Shown one piece after another: positions 1 through 9,731 of a stretch of 64,000 nt of DNA. A program made the translations under genes and the position numbers. The stretch is from Aradus depressus (taxonomy: Eukaryota; Arthropoda; Insecta; Hemiptera; Aradidae). The stretch is taken from the NCBI GenBank assembly GCA_963662175.1, contig OY759219.1, positions 31,662,908 through 31,726,907 of the forward strand. Reading direction: 5' to 3'. Position 1 is the first letter of the stretch. Each line of letters opens with the position of its first letter. The notes below the pieces were generated by a model. It was given only the letters and a program-made list of their open reading frames with translations, did no database searches and had not been told where the DNA came from.

Positions 1-48
1 TCACAAAATAGTTCATAAATATTAATTATTTCTAAAAATGCCTTGTAC

Positions 49-780
49 TGATTCCAAATATGAAAAAAAAAAAATCTTTCTGTGTGTCTTTGAACATGAT
101 AACTCCCGATAGATTGAATGTATGGACATGCAATTTTAAATGGGGGGTGATTGTGATCGCGTCCGAGAAGTTTTCTCAAGTGCCCCCTGGATATCCTAAG
201 GATAACAAAACGATCACAACTGTCGCCAAAGAAATCAACTCAGAAAACCAAAATAGCGACACATGCATAGGCCTACCTATCGATCAACCGGCCTTTCTTA
301 AGGCCTGGACAACACCTGCATCAAGACATTGTTTTGGAATGCGGTTGGCCTGACTAGTGATACATTCACTTAAATTAAAGAATTTAATTATTTCCAATAA
401 TATTGACGTTTTTGGCATCATGGATAGTGAGAGTGACGTTTTTGGCGTCCTCTGTGAGAGAGAGCAGCACATGACAGCGCAGCATCTTGACGTGTGCCCC
501 GCTCTCCAGGACGTCAGAACAGCTAATAGAGGAAACTGAACTACGACGAAAAAATCTGCAATGTACTGGGCTGCTAGGAGACGCATGGCGGAAATCGCAA
601 GCGTACCGGCGTAGGAAAAAAAAAATTAAATTTTAAATGTCAATTCAGAACCCTATAACAACGACACCTATTGTTTTCAGTCAAACTCACAGAAGGGAGG
701 GGGGATTAGGGGATGGCTTAACATAAAAGCTTTAATAACGGCTGTCATATGCGATGAGGACATTACAGAACTTTCTTATT
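49..780 (+). repeat. R1 dispersed repeat, split by an insertion
   Basis: R1 is my label for the most widespread repeat here. A full copy is about 450-500 bp. The head contains ATAGGGGAAGTTATGTAATC followed by an A-run. The middle has one to three diverged units with ATTTTCAGCCAAATG and CTCTAATAACTGCCG. The tail has GGGGAAGTACAT and a small hairpin CGGTGATTCACCG. This copy covers 49-141 and 639-780 and is interrupted by the poly-A insertion at 142-628. It has no coding capacity and I could not assign it to a known class. Confidence 0.6.
142..628 (+). mobile_element. Poly-A-tailed retroposed insertion, origin unknown
   Basis: The 10-bp direct repeat AATTTTAAAT lies at 132-141 and again at 629-638, directly after an A-run (616-625). 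This is the signature of LINE-mediated retroposition into R1. The body is 487 bp and less AT-rich than its surroundings. It has short overlapping ORFs (for example 357-539 plus, 284-586 minus) that match nothing I recognise. It could be the 3' end of a LINE, or a processed transcript of a host gene. Confidence 0.6.
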
Positions 781-782
781 GA

Positions 783-1125
783 GGACGCCGGTAGCTCAGT
801 GGTATGCGTGCTTTCCTTCTGAGCTCAAGAACGTGGGTTCGGAACCCGACTGAGGCCCTTAGTTTATTTTATCTGGGACGTAAAATAAACTTAAGCACGC
901 CGTCCTTCGGATGGGACATCAAGCGATGGTCCCGAGCTTGTACGGTGTCAGGTACTCGTTAAAGACCCCTGCCCTAGGTGTATAAAAATGTAGGGTAGGC
1001 AAAATTTAAGACTCCCATAGAGTAGGGCCGGCGTATGTTCACCAGAGTGACGAAAGAGCGCTCTGGTAATAGGCCATTTATATGACCTTATAGTTAAAGC
1101 CCGGGCATGAGTCATAAAACCTAAC
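783..1125 (+). mobile_element. SINE-A, near full length
   Basis: This is a tRNA-derived SINE, the most abundant SINE family of the window. The head has an A box (TAGCTCAGTGGT) and a B box (GGTTCGGAACCC) for RNA polymerase III. Then come an imperfect hairpin built on TTATTTTATC/GTAAAATAA, a conserved body (CACGCCGTCCTTCGGATGGG, TCGTTAAAGACCCCTGCCCT, GACGAAAGAGCGCTCTGG) and a tail TCATAAAACCTAAC. The length of about 340 bp matches the TSD-bounded copies at 34161, 47850 and 56156. Confidence 0.85.
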
Positions 1126-1135
1126 TTTCTTATTT

Positions 1136-1345
1136 TTTCTGGTGAACAAGAGCCTGACTCTATAATGGGGTCCTAAATCCTGTCTACATAAATCAATTAA
1201 ATTAAGGTATGGGTCTTATATGGATAACTGACGTCCCATTCGAAGGACGGCGTGCTCAAGGATTTTCACCTCCCACATGAAAAACCTAAATGACTCGGTC
1301 GGGTTTCGCACCCCAAGCTTCAGGCTACCGGTGCCCACATGCTTC
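1136..1345 (-). mobile_element. SINE-A copy, inverted and diverged
   Basis: Reading the minus strand, the sequence runs from a decayed tRNA head (GGGTTTCGCACCCC on plus, 1304-1317) through CGAAGGACGGCGTGCTC into the 3' body. Part of the body is missing. It lies about 10 bp from the plus-strand copy, so the two form an inverted pair. The AAAACC-type linker marks a second subfamily of SINE-A. Confidence 0.65.
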
Positions 1346-1699
1346 ACTATTCAAACAGTTATTTTAAGGATTTCTAAAATTATTCTTATTTTATGACAGA
1401 ATTATACATAGAAGATAAGACTCAGAAGGGAGTTAAAGATGTAATCCGAAAGAGTTAGCAGAGGTTTCCATTTAAAATTTGCTAAAGCTTGCGGGACCCC
1501 CTCCACAAGTATATTTGAAGATAAGATTAGTCTAATCCTCCGGTTCCGTCTAATCCCTTCTTCACGAAATTTCCTCCAATTCCGCTATATCGTTCTACTG
1601 CCCTTGATTAAGTTTAATTATTTGTTCAGAATGCAAAATTCAAAATGAAATCCATGCAAAGAAAATACTCGGACATCTCAAGCTCACAGATTCAATATG
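1346..1699. other. No feature recognised
   Basis: AT-rich sequence without an open reading frame of note, TIR or similarity to the other repeats of this window. Confidence 0.5.
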
Positions 1700-1935
1700 C
1701 GTTTAATAATAATAATAAATTTATTTCCGATAGCCCAATACAGGGTAAAAGGATACGTCAAAAGAATTTATACATTAAGATATAGATTTTTAACTACTTG
1801 AGTCTAACTCACCTAAGATTAGTAGTAATAATAAAACTATTAAGATGAAATTGAAACTAAAATGAAATTAATAAAAACTGAACAAATAAATACTTAAAAA
1901 TATATGAGTGTATAAACAAAATAATACAAGATACG
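1700..1935 (-). mobile_element. LINE 3' end with (ATT)n tail, left part
   Basis: Reading minus, this ends in GGAAATAAATTTATTATTATT, the same 3' end as the copies at 29440-29733 and 50425-50742. Shared blocks include ACTCAAGTAGTTA and CATATATTTTTAAGTAT. The Gypsy element at 1936-8677 is inserted in it; the other part of this 3' UTR resumes at 8682. The simple-repeat tail is typical of several non-LTR retrotransposon clades. Confidence 0.7.
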
Positions 1936-2525
1936 TGTGAAGATTAAAAAAGGGGGCCTTCACTACTTGTGAAGAATAAAAAAGACTGTATTTGTAAATA
2001 ATATAATTTAAGAGAATGTTAGGTGAATAATAAGAATGACTGTCTTTACTTTAATTTAAGGTATGGTGCTTCACTCACCAAACCGGGATCTTAACTTAAT
2101 GGTACTTGTTAATTCTAGGGGGTTTCAATAATAACACCAATTAGGCTGTTGAATAACTTCTTAGAGAATGTATTTTAAATGTCAGAACTCATGACAGATA
2201 ATAAGATATGACAAGAACAGTTTAACACTTGGAAACATAAACAATAGGAATTCGACTTACGTCCAGAAGTAGAGAGAGAGCAGTCCACACGTCTGACCAG
2301 GTTCCAGAATCTGACCACAACGCATCTCCTCATCGGTATTTAACCTTTGAGGAGCGGAAGTGTTTACCTTGGTCAAGATCAAATATCCTGTTTACGGGTC
2401 AACACTCTCGATGTCACAATCGCGGTTCCTTGGCCGAGCCAATCTCAATAAACGGGGAACAAAGATTTGTTTTTCCTGAACTCTTTCGAGTTTTCTGACA
2501 AAGTCCCCTTCACCGCCTTCTCACA
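1936..2525 (-). repeat. Gypsy 3' LTR
   Basis: This 590-bp direct repeat is equal in length to 7262-7851 and identical on reading. The ends are TG...CA. It is followed on the plus strand by TACTTCCCCCTGC, whose minus-strand reading GCAGGGGGAAGTA is a purine-rich polypurine tract directly upstream of the 3' LTR. The TSD TACG lies at 1932-1935. Confidence 0.9.
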
Positions 2526-2877
2526 TACTTCCCCCTGCAATCCAGAAGTCACGCCCTCGTGACGAGACACAACCGGGAGGAGCTGCCAATCTGCAAAGCG
2601 CTGCATACAAAGTTGATGGAATGTTGTTGTTATTTCTAGAAGTTCGTCTGTAGAGTTCTCGTAGTTTCTCCTCTCTCTTTCTCTGACTAAAGTAAACTCC
2701 TAAAGTCCTGATTCCAAGTGTTAAATTCATGTTTAGTACAGATAAATTAATAAATATAAAGTACAACATATATCGACTACTTTCTGAGAAAAAGAAAATG
2801 TAAACTTCAATTTTCATTAACAAAACAAAATTATACTTAAAACTTATCAACAAAATCAAAAATAAATGAGTTAACAT
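2521..2877 (-). CDS. Small ORF upstream of Gypsy polypurine tract, uncertain
   Basis: This 118-residue minus-strand frame is repeated without change at 7847-8203, because both lie in the duplicated internal 3' region. Its first half is rich in F, L, I and N and contains a hydrophobic stretch. The second half is basic (QRKREEKLRELYRR). The last codons run through the polypurine tract into the LTR. I recognise no domain. It could be a remnant of a third Gypsy frame, but chance translation of AT-rich 3' sequence is as likely. Confidence 0.2.
   Translation of the reverse strand: MLTHLFLILLISFKYNFVLLMKIEVYIFFFSESSRYMLYFIFINLSVLNMNLTLGIRTLGVYFSQRKREEKLRELYRRTSRNNNNIPSTLYAALCRLAAPPGCVSSRGRDFWIAGGSM
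2526..2538 (-). promoter_or_regulatory. Polypurine tract of the Gypsy element
   Basis: The minus-strand reading GCAGGGGGAAGTA directly abuts the LTR start TGTGAGAAGG. The position and purine bias fit the plus-strand primer of LTR retrotransposons. An identical copy lies at 7852-7864 beside the middle LTR. Confidence 0.65.
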
Positions 2878-3145
2878 AACAAACCAACTTAATAATGTGT
2901 ATACTGTAAAAGATTTAGTGATATGCTAAAACAATGTTTATATGTATATTCTTTTTTTTTTTTTTTTTTCGAATGACGTAAATACCAATATATATGTATA
3001 CAACTTAAAATAAATGAATATTACTAAACAAGTCTATTTGCAATAACATAAAAAAAATCATAATAGATTGGAAACACATTCCTTTTTTTTTTTTTTCAAA
3101 CGACGTAATAACCAATATGTATGTATACAATTAAAATAAATAAAT

Positions 3146-4000
3146 AAGTTTATAAAAAAAATCAAAATAGATTGGAAACACATTCCTTTTTTTTTTTGAG
3201 ATTCTCGCTATAAAATAGTTATAGGTACATCTAATTATACTCCTCTATGAGACCAAATAAAAAAAATTATTGAATACAACAGAAATGTTTTTATAAACAC
3301 TTCGAAAAATTCACTTAACGAATCACAAAACAAATCAAAACAAAAACAAAATATATAGGAGAGAACAATGGACTCTTCTTCCAATATTTACTAATAACAA
3401 TAAAAAAAAATTGAACACAATCAATTATTTAATAAACTATTATTTTGTATTCCTATGCAGTCTGCATAATGTTGCTAACGAACAACTAAGACTCTAAATA
3501 AATTATTGACAGAAAGAAAAGAGAAAAAAAAAAACAATATCTATAATAAAGTTAACCTATTGACTAAACTCCGTTCCATGAGCTATGGGCTGTGTAATGT
3601 ATTTATTCAACTAAAGTTACACAGAGGCCCTTCTAGGGGCTAAAATCATTATTGTATTTTCTTTTTGTCTTGTAGATTTAAAATATCTGGCTACCAACAT
3701 TTCAAAAAAAATATATAGAAGCAATAAAGACAATGTATGTTACCTGTATATAGCTCATGGAAGGAAGTGATCAAATTCTGGACCTGCCTTTCTCGAGAAA
3801 GCGCTAGTCTTCACTCCCTCCACTCAGTTTATGTTTCCATTCAATCTGTTCCTGTATCTGTTTTCACACTTTTGTTATTGTAAACTGCATCCTATCTCAA
3901 CAATATCCTTGACAAACCCAAAACACGGATGTGTCCAGTCAATGAACTCCAAAATTATTTCCAAATGTCTTATCCCTAACGTGGATTTCCCTATAATCTC
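3146..4000. other. Gypsy internal non-coding region
   Basis: AT-rich part of the Gypsy internal region with T-runs (for example 3186-3197) and no long reading frame. It is present only in the longer unit; the upstream unit is deleted beyond 8473. Confidence 0.5.
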
Positions 4001-4345
4001 CCTTAATTGAGCTTAAATATCGCAATTATCTCCCAAAAATCTCCCTAAATTGCGTCTTATTCTTTATCTCTTTTTTTTTTCTCTTAATACAAGTATCTCT
4101 CTTAATTTGCGCTTAAATGTCGCATTTGTCTCCCATAAATCTCCCTAAATTGCGCCTACTTCTTTATCTCCTTTTTTTTTTTTTTTTTTTAAATATATAT
4201 GAGTATCTCCCTTAATTTGCGCTTAAATGTCGCATTTGTCTCCCATAAATCTCCCTAAATTGCGGCTTATTCTTTATCTCTTTTTTTTTTTTTTTGTTTT
4301 AATATAAGTATCTCCCTTAATTTGCGCTTAACTCTTTATCTCTCT
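3990..4345 (-). repeat. Tandem repeat of about 105 bp in Gypsy 3' region
   Basis: Four diverged units start near 3995, 4095, 4204 and 4310, the last truncated. Each carries ATCTCCCTTAATTTGCGC, TCTCCCATAAATCTCCC and TTCTTTATCTC followed by a T-run of variable length. Length differences between units are mostly in the T-run. The array lies between the integrase frame and the 3' LTR. Confidence 0.8.
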
Positions 4346-4397
4346 TTTTTTCTTCAAATAACTTCCTTTTATTTATTTTTTTTTATTTTTTTTTAAA

Positions 4398-4700
4398 AAG
4401 GCTCCGTGAACAGGCGACCGCGTTTTCAAAATTAACCGGTGCTTTATCTAACACGAAGCCTCAACTTCTCGAATTACTCTTTATATTTTCACCGCACGAC
4501 TTTTTACGCTAAATTCCTTTATCTCTCTTTTTTTTTTCAAATAATTTCCCTTCTTTTTTTTTTTTTTAAGGCTCCGTGAACAGGCGACCGCGTTTTCAAA
4601 CTCAACCGGTGCTTTATCTAACACGAAGCCTCAGCTTCTCTAATTACTCTCTTTTACTTTTTATATTTTCCACCGCGCGACGTTTTGCGCTAAATTCCTT
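4398..4700 (-). repeat. Second tandem repeat, about 165 bp, Gypsy 3' region
   Basis: Two units near 4398 and 4567 share GGCTCCGTGAACAGGCGACC and GCTTTATCTAACACGAAGCC and end in T-runs. They follow the 105-bp array. The function is unknown; comparable 3' non-coding arrays occur in some large Gypsy elements. Confidence 0.8.
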
Positions 4701-5140
4701 GTTCTACCAATTACTTAACATTTGCGCATAGTATATATATCTTCCAAAAAAAAATTCTCCCATAATTGCGCTTAAATATCTCTATCATCTCTCTCAAAAA
4801 TCTCCTTAAATTGCGCACAATATTTATATTTATCATTAAAATCTCCCTTAATTTGCGCTCAATATATATATCCCATATTCACTTTTATTCTCTTTGACGC
4901 GTAATTATCTACCTCTTTTATTTTATTTTTTTTTTTAAATATTTTCTTTCTATAGCACAATGTTTGAAATCTTTCCTTTTTCTCTTTTCAATCAAGAAGG
5001 TCATATCAGAGGACAAGGAGGAAGGGTTCTCCTTGGCGCTGTATGCCTCTTATCCTAACGTGTGCCCCTTCATGTACACACGGTAGTTCGAAAAAGAGAG
5101 AAAGGATAGATACATGGGCTACTTTACTTTAATTTAAACA

Positions 5141-6361
5141 TTATCTGTGGTAGTATTTCTTCATCCTTTTTATATGAAAAACATCGTCCACTAACTTCCC
5201 AGCTTTATAAACCTGAATAACATAATTCAACTTGTTTAGGCGCTTCTGGACAACAAAAGGTCCCTTATATTTCGGCTGTAATTTTCTTGATTTACTCGGA
5301 TCAAAACAAAATTCTCTTAATAGAACTAGATCGCCCTCTTTAAATTCCACAAAGCTGTGCTTTTTATCGTAATTTTCTTTTTGAATTAGCTGAGGCTTTT
5401 TTAAAATTTCCGGGATTGTTTTTCTTATAACTTGCAACTCCTCTATAGTTTTAATTACGTCCGCCTCATAAGTGTGCGGAACTAGAACGACGTCCAAAGG
5501 AATCTTAGGCCTATAACCGTGCATCAAGAAAAACGGTTCGTAACCCGTACTTGCTTGTTTAGACGTATTATAAGAGAAGAGAACATGGTCCAAATGTGTG
5601 CTCCAATTATTTATATTTTTATTAACGTAATGTGACAACATTTGAATAAGTGTGTGATTGAAACGTTCTACAATGCCTTGAGCGCATGGGTTAAAAGCCG
5701 TACTTTTTTTGTGATAAATTCCCAAGGCTGCTTTAAATTGTAACAAGGACTTCTCCAAAAAATGTGTCCCTCTGTCTGATGAGACTATACTCGGGACCCC
5801 AAAACGATTTACCATATTCAATAAAAATTTTGCCGTAGATTTGGCATCTGCAGACCTAGTGGCTTTTGCCATGACAAATTTTGTTGTTGTGCAAGTTGCT
5901 ACTATAATGTACTTGTTCCCATGAGAGCTAGTTAATGGCCCCAAGTAATCTATAACTACATGTGAAAAAGGGGTCGTGGATGGAATGATGGGGCTGAGAT
6001 CCCCCTGGGGCAAACTTTTTGGAATTTTTTCTCTTTGACATGAGTCACACGATTGTATGTATGTCGTAATTTCGGATAGCATAGAGGGCCAAAAGTAATT
6101 AGTTAGTAATCTACCATAAGTTTTAGCGATACGTAGGTGTCCTAAATCGTCATGGCAAGAGTGCAACAATTCTCTTTTTAAAGAATCAGGCACTAAAATT
6201 AAATTTCTTCGTTCCTTAGGGGTAAAGTATTTGTAATAAATTATATCGTCGTCCGAATTTAATACATAATTTCGCGATTTACGACGTATTGATTTATCGC
6301 CGAATTCGTTGTCTGTCAAGGCCTGGTAAATTTGTGAACAAAATTTATCTAATTTTTGCAA
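5141..6361 (-). CDS. Gypsy integrase (C-terminal part of Pol)
   Basis: This 406-residue frame encodes the integrase that inserts retrotransposon cDNA into the chromosome. The zinc-binding HHCC domain uses H70, H75, C105 and C108. The catalytic core has D138 (VVIDYLGP), D196 (SSDRGTHF) and E232 (IVERFNHTL), with exactly 35 residues between the last two: the DD35E arrangement of retroviral-type integrases. A GPF motif (YKGPFVV, about 366-371) lies near the C-terminus, as in the GPY/F module of Gypsy integrases. The frame is open over the whole integrase. In the family it is the last part of a longer Pol polyprotein; upstream, no RNase H or reverse transcriptase sequence remains, so the ATG is only the first methionine of a truncated frame. 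It may still be transcribed from the intact LTR at 7262-7851. Confidence 0.92.
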   Translation of the reverse strand: MQKLDKFCSQIYQALTDNEFGDKSIRRKSRNYVLNSDDDIIYYKYFTPKERRNLILVPDSLKRELLHSCHDDLGHLRIAKTYGRLLTNYFWPSMLSEITTYIQSCDSCQREKIPKSLPQGDLSPIIPSTTPFSHVVIDYLGPLTSSHGNKYIIVATCTTTKFVMAKATRSADAKSTAKFLLNMVNRFGVPSIVSSDRGTHFLEKSLLQFKAALGIYHKKSTAFNPCAQGIVERFNHTLIQMLSHYVNKNINNWSTHLDHVLFSYNTSKQASTGYEPFFLMHGYRPKIPLDVVLVPHTYEADVIKTIEELQVIRKTIPEILKKPQLIQKENYDKKHSFVEFKEGDLVLLREFCFDPSKSRKLQPKYKGPFVVQKRLNKLNYVIQVYKAGKLVDDVFHIKRMKKYYHR

Positions 6362-7261
6362 TTTTGCAATATTTATTATTTTTATTTCATTTACCGCTTT
6401 AAGTGCGGACCATCAATTACCGATTTAAAGCTCATAAATCCGTGTGATGTCCCGAATGACTTTAAAAAAATCTCATGTACCTACTTAGTTCCGAGCATTA
6501 CCCAAAATGAAAAGTATGAAACGATTATTAAAAAAAAATTAAAATGAATCCATTTTATCGAATACAATCTGTGTGATTAGTTAAATGGGGCAGGATACAT
6601 CCGCCTTCGTTGCACATTCCCAGATGTCAGCATAGTTATTGTAACCCAGTTTGTCTCATTGACCGACTTGACTTCCCTTCTACACAGAAAATGTTTTCAA
6701 ATAGGTATATTTTTTTTTTTTTCATCTCGAATATTTTTTGTTTTCATTGAGAAGCAGTTACCTAACCTTAACTGAATTATAAATATTGTCTATTAAGGTG
6801 TCTGAAGTGTCTATTAAGAACAAAATCCAACCAAAGAAAATAATTGACCCTTTTTTTTTTTTTAATTACAATATTCTAACGCGTAATCTAATTCTTGTAA
6901 AGGAGTTTTTATGTCTTCTAAATCTAATTGAGCTTTCAGTTGGACCACGTTTTCTACACAATAATCCCTTAATCTTTTCCTCAAAATATTTGCATTATCT
7001 TCCTCAGAAAAAACTATATTTTAAAATCTTTAGCAATTCAAGTACCTGTCGCTTTTGTAATGAATAAATCCAACTTGAGTAAAATTGCGTTTTCCCCTCC
7101 TCAGAGGTTGATATGTTCTGAAGGAACGTTTCCCACAATGTCATCTATACCCGGAGAGATATGTGAGATAGCAGTCAATAAAAATAGAAATTTAATGGTG
7201 AAAAATATGAGTTCTGAATTTAATAGTTCTCAAGAAGTTAAAAAACGGCGCCTCCACCACT
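6362..7261 (-). other. Gypsy leader / deletion junction region
   Basis: These 900 bp lie between the middle LTR and the integrase frame, where about 3-4 kb of gag and pol would be expected in a complete Gypsy element. No long minus-strand frame is present, and AT-rich stretches and T-runs dominate. The gag-RNase H region has therefore been lost or replaced. Confidence 0.65.
7245..7259 (-). promoter_or_regulatory. Candidate primer-binding site of the Gypsy element
   Basis: Two bases downstream of the LTR end, the minus strand reads TGGTGGAGGCGCCG. It starts with TGG, as expected for pairing with a tRNA CCA end. I cannot assign the tRNA. Confidence 0.45.
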
Positions 7262-7851
7262 TGTGAAGATTAAAAAAGGGGGCCTTCACTACTTGTGAAG
7301 AATAAAAAAGACTGTATTTGTAAATAATATAATTTAAGAGAATGTTAGGTGAATAATAAGAATGACTGTCTTTACTTTAATTTAAGGTATGGTGCTTCAC
7401 TCACCAAACCGGGATCTTAACTTAATGGTACTTGTTAATTCTAGGGGGTTTCAATAATAACACCAATTAGGCTGTTGAATAACTTCTTAGAGAATGTATT
7501 TTAAATGTCAGAACTCATGACAGATAATAAGATATGACAAGAACAGTTTAACACTTGGAAACATAAACAATAGGAATTCGACTTACGTCCAGAAGTAGAG
7601 AGAGAGCAGTCCACACGTCTGACCAGGTTCCAGAATCTGACCACAACGCATCTCCTCATCGGTATTTAACCTTTGAGGAGCGGAAGTGTTTACCTTGGTC
7701 AAGATCAAATATCCTGTTTACGGGTCAACACTCTCGATGTCACAATCGCGGTTCCTTGGCCGAGCCAATCTCAATAAACGGGGAACAAAGATTTGTTTTT
7801 CCTGAACTCTTTCGAGTTTTCTGACAAAGTCCCCTTCACCGCCTTCTCACA
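7262..7851 (-). repeat. Gypsy middle LTR (shared by both tandem units)
   Basis: This 590-bp repeat is identical on reading to 1936-2525. It has a polypurine tract on one side (7852-7864) and a candidate primer-binding site on the other (7245-7259). It can therefore serve as 3' LTR of the upstream unit and 5' LTR of the downstream unit. Confidence 0.9.
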
Positions 7852-8203
7852 TACTTCCCCCTGCAATCCAGAAGTCACGCCCTCGTGACGAGACACAACC
7901 GGGAGGAGCTGCCAATCTGCAAAGCGCTGCATACAAAGTTGATGGAATGTTGTTGTTATTTCTAGAAGTTCGTCTGTAGAGTTCTCGTAGTTTCTCCTCT
8001 CTCTTTCTCTGACTAAAGTAAACTCCTAAAGTCCTGATTCCAAGTGTTAAATTCATGTTTAGTACAGATAAATTAATAAATATAAAGTACAACATATATC
8101 GACTACTTTCTGAGAAAAAGAAAATGTAAACTTCAATTTTCATTAACAAAACAAAATTATACTTAAAACTTATCAACAAAATCAAAAATAAATGAGTTAA
8201 CAT
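7847..8203 (-). CDS. Second copy of the small Gypsy 3' ORF, uncertain
   Basis: Unchanged duplicate of the frame at 2521-2877 (118 residues), within the deleted upstream unit. The identity reflects recent tandem duplication of the element and is no evidence for selection on the frame. Confidence 0.2.
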   Translation of the reverse strand: MLTHLFLILLISFKYNFVLLMKIEVYIFFFSESSRYMLYFIFINLSVLNMNLTLGIRTLGVYFSQRKREEKLRELYRRTSRNNNNIPSTLYAALCRLAAPPGCVSSRGRDFWIAGGSM

Positions 8204-8473
8204 AACAAACCAACTTAATAATGTGTATACTGTAAAAGATTTAGTGATATGCTAAAACAATGTTTATATGTATATTCTTTTTTTTTTTTTTTTTTCGAAT
8301 GACGTAAATACCAATATATATGTATACAACTTAAAATAAATGAATATTACTAAACAAGTCTATTTGCAATAACATAAAAAAAATCATAATAGATTGGAAA
8401 CACATTCCTTTTTTTTTTTTTTCAAACGACGTAATAACCAATATGTATGTATACAATTAAAATAAATAAATAA

Positions 8474-8677
8474 GCATCTCCTCATCGGTATTTAACCTTT
8501 GAGGAGCGGAAGTGTTTACCTTGGTCAAGATCAAATATCCTGTTTACGGGTCAACACTCTCGATGTCACAATCGCGGTTCCTTGGCCGAGCCAATCTCAA
8601 TAAACGGGGAACAAAGATTTGTTTTTCCTGAACTCTTTCGAGTTTTCTGACAAAGTCCCCTTCACCGCCTTCTCACA
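8474..8677 (-). repeat. Partial outer LTR of the tandem Gypsy
   Basis: 204 bp identical on reading to the terminal part of the LTR (2322-2525). It is joined at 8473/8474 to internal sequence corresponding to 3145. Only a single G is shared at the junction, suggesting end joining or template switching. The outer end carries the TACG duplication (8678-8681). Confidence 0.85.
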
Positions 8678-8681
8678 TACG

Positions 8682-8757
8682 TTTATAATAAGTAGAGACA
8701 TTTTTCAATTTAATAAAAATTAAGATAACTATTTTTCATAAAAACTCTTCGGAAGAG
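8682..8757 (-). mobile_element. LINE 3' end, part right of the Gypsy insertion
   Basis: Continues the 3' UTR of 1700-1935. The minus strand reads CTTCCGAAGAGTTTTT, then a diverged block, as at 29440 and 50431. Confidence 0.65.
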
Positions 8758-8759
8758 TC

Positions 8760-9184
8760 TTTATCACAACGTTGTTTCGGGACGTTCTTACGTTCATCAA
8801 TTTATTTATTTTCTTAATTTATGTAGAAGGGAAATGATATATGAGTAAGTAATTTTTTGGATAAGTGATGTTTCACCAATATTTTGAAAACTTCTAATAT
8901 CGTTATGCTACACTATTTTTGCATATTCAAAAAATTAATTATGATCATTTTACTGCAATGTATACTTCAAAGAATAATTCAATGGCTTTTCGTATTGGTT
9001 TCAAATTTTATATTTTATATTTAAAAAAAAAAAAACTTAGTATAGTCGGGGAAGTAAAAAAATGGGACACTAAATCCCCCCATATGAAGTCGAAACGAAT
9101 TTTAAAATATTTGAGTGTTATTTGACCACTCCTTCCTTCTCTTCTATGCGACCAATTTGCATTTTTATTTATTTTTAAATCTTG
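8760..9184. other. No feature recognised
   Basis: AT-rich; two short overlapping ORFs on opposite strands (8919-9125, 9008-9202) look like chance frames. Confidence 0.5.
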
Positions 9185-9480
9185 TTTTCCCCAGCTGTAC
9201 AAAATATAAGGGAAGTTATGTAATCGGTCAGAAATTCAAATTTAAGGGTTTATCGTAATTTAATATTTTCCAACACCCTGATTTCACAGTGAATTCAAAA
9301 TCACATAATGGCCACACTTATAAATATACAGCAAAATCTATCCGAGAGAAAGGTGGTATCAGAGGGGGCTCAGCTCAATCGACACAAAATTTCATATTTA
9401 AAGTCAAAATCCCATAAGGAACAAAACGGGAGGGTTCAACTCACGAAACCAATGCTGATATATCTTGTTAAATTTCAGCG
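9185..9480 (+). repeat. R1 copy
   Basis: Head (TAAGGGAAGTTATGTAATCGG) followed by GGGGGCTCAGCTCAATCGAC and CATATTTAAAGTCAAAATCC, in the R1 order. Confidence 0.65.
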
Positions 9481-9731
9481 ATATCGCTTGAAGATAAGGG
9501 AGGTTTATTATAACAGTCGCATTTACAGAGGTACAATTCTACAATAAGGTTCCTTAATCATTACCCTTATACACTGAATACAAATCAAAAATAATCAGTT
9601 ATATTAAAAACAATGCTACTGTTAAGAGTAAATTTTTAAAAAACTCTTAAAGAAAAAAGTAAAAAAAAGAACAACAAAAAAACAAATACAAAGTAACTGA
9701 AATGAATAGAAAATAAATTAATTAACATTCA

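Larger units (their letters stand above)
1936..8677 (-). mobile_element. Tandem Gypsy LTR retrotransposon with three LTR copies
   Basis: The target duplication TACG lies at 1932-1935 and 8678-8681 and brackets the whole block. In minus orientation the order is: partial LTR (8677-8474), a short internal piece (8473-7852), complete LTR (7851-7262), internal region with integrase (7261-2526), complete LTR (2525-1936). Both full LTRs are 590 bp, begin TGTGAGAAGG and end CTTCACA on the minus strand, and show no difference on reading, so the insertion is young. Gag, protease, reverse transcriptase and RNase H reading frames are absent. This is therefore a non-autonomous, internally deleted, tandemly duplicated copy sharing a middle LTR. 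Confidence 0.85.

Noticed and set aside
2521..8203. The duplicated 118-residue frame as an envelope-like Gypsy gene
   Set aside because: No signal peptide, fusion motif or cysteine pattern can be supported, and identity between the copies only reflects recent duplication. Kept at low confidence as an uncertain ORF.
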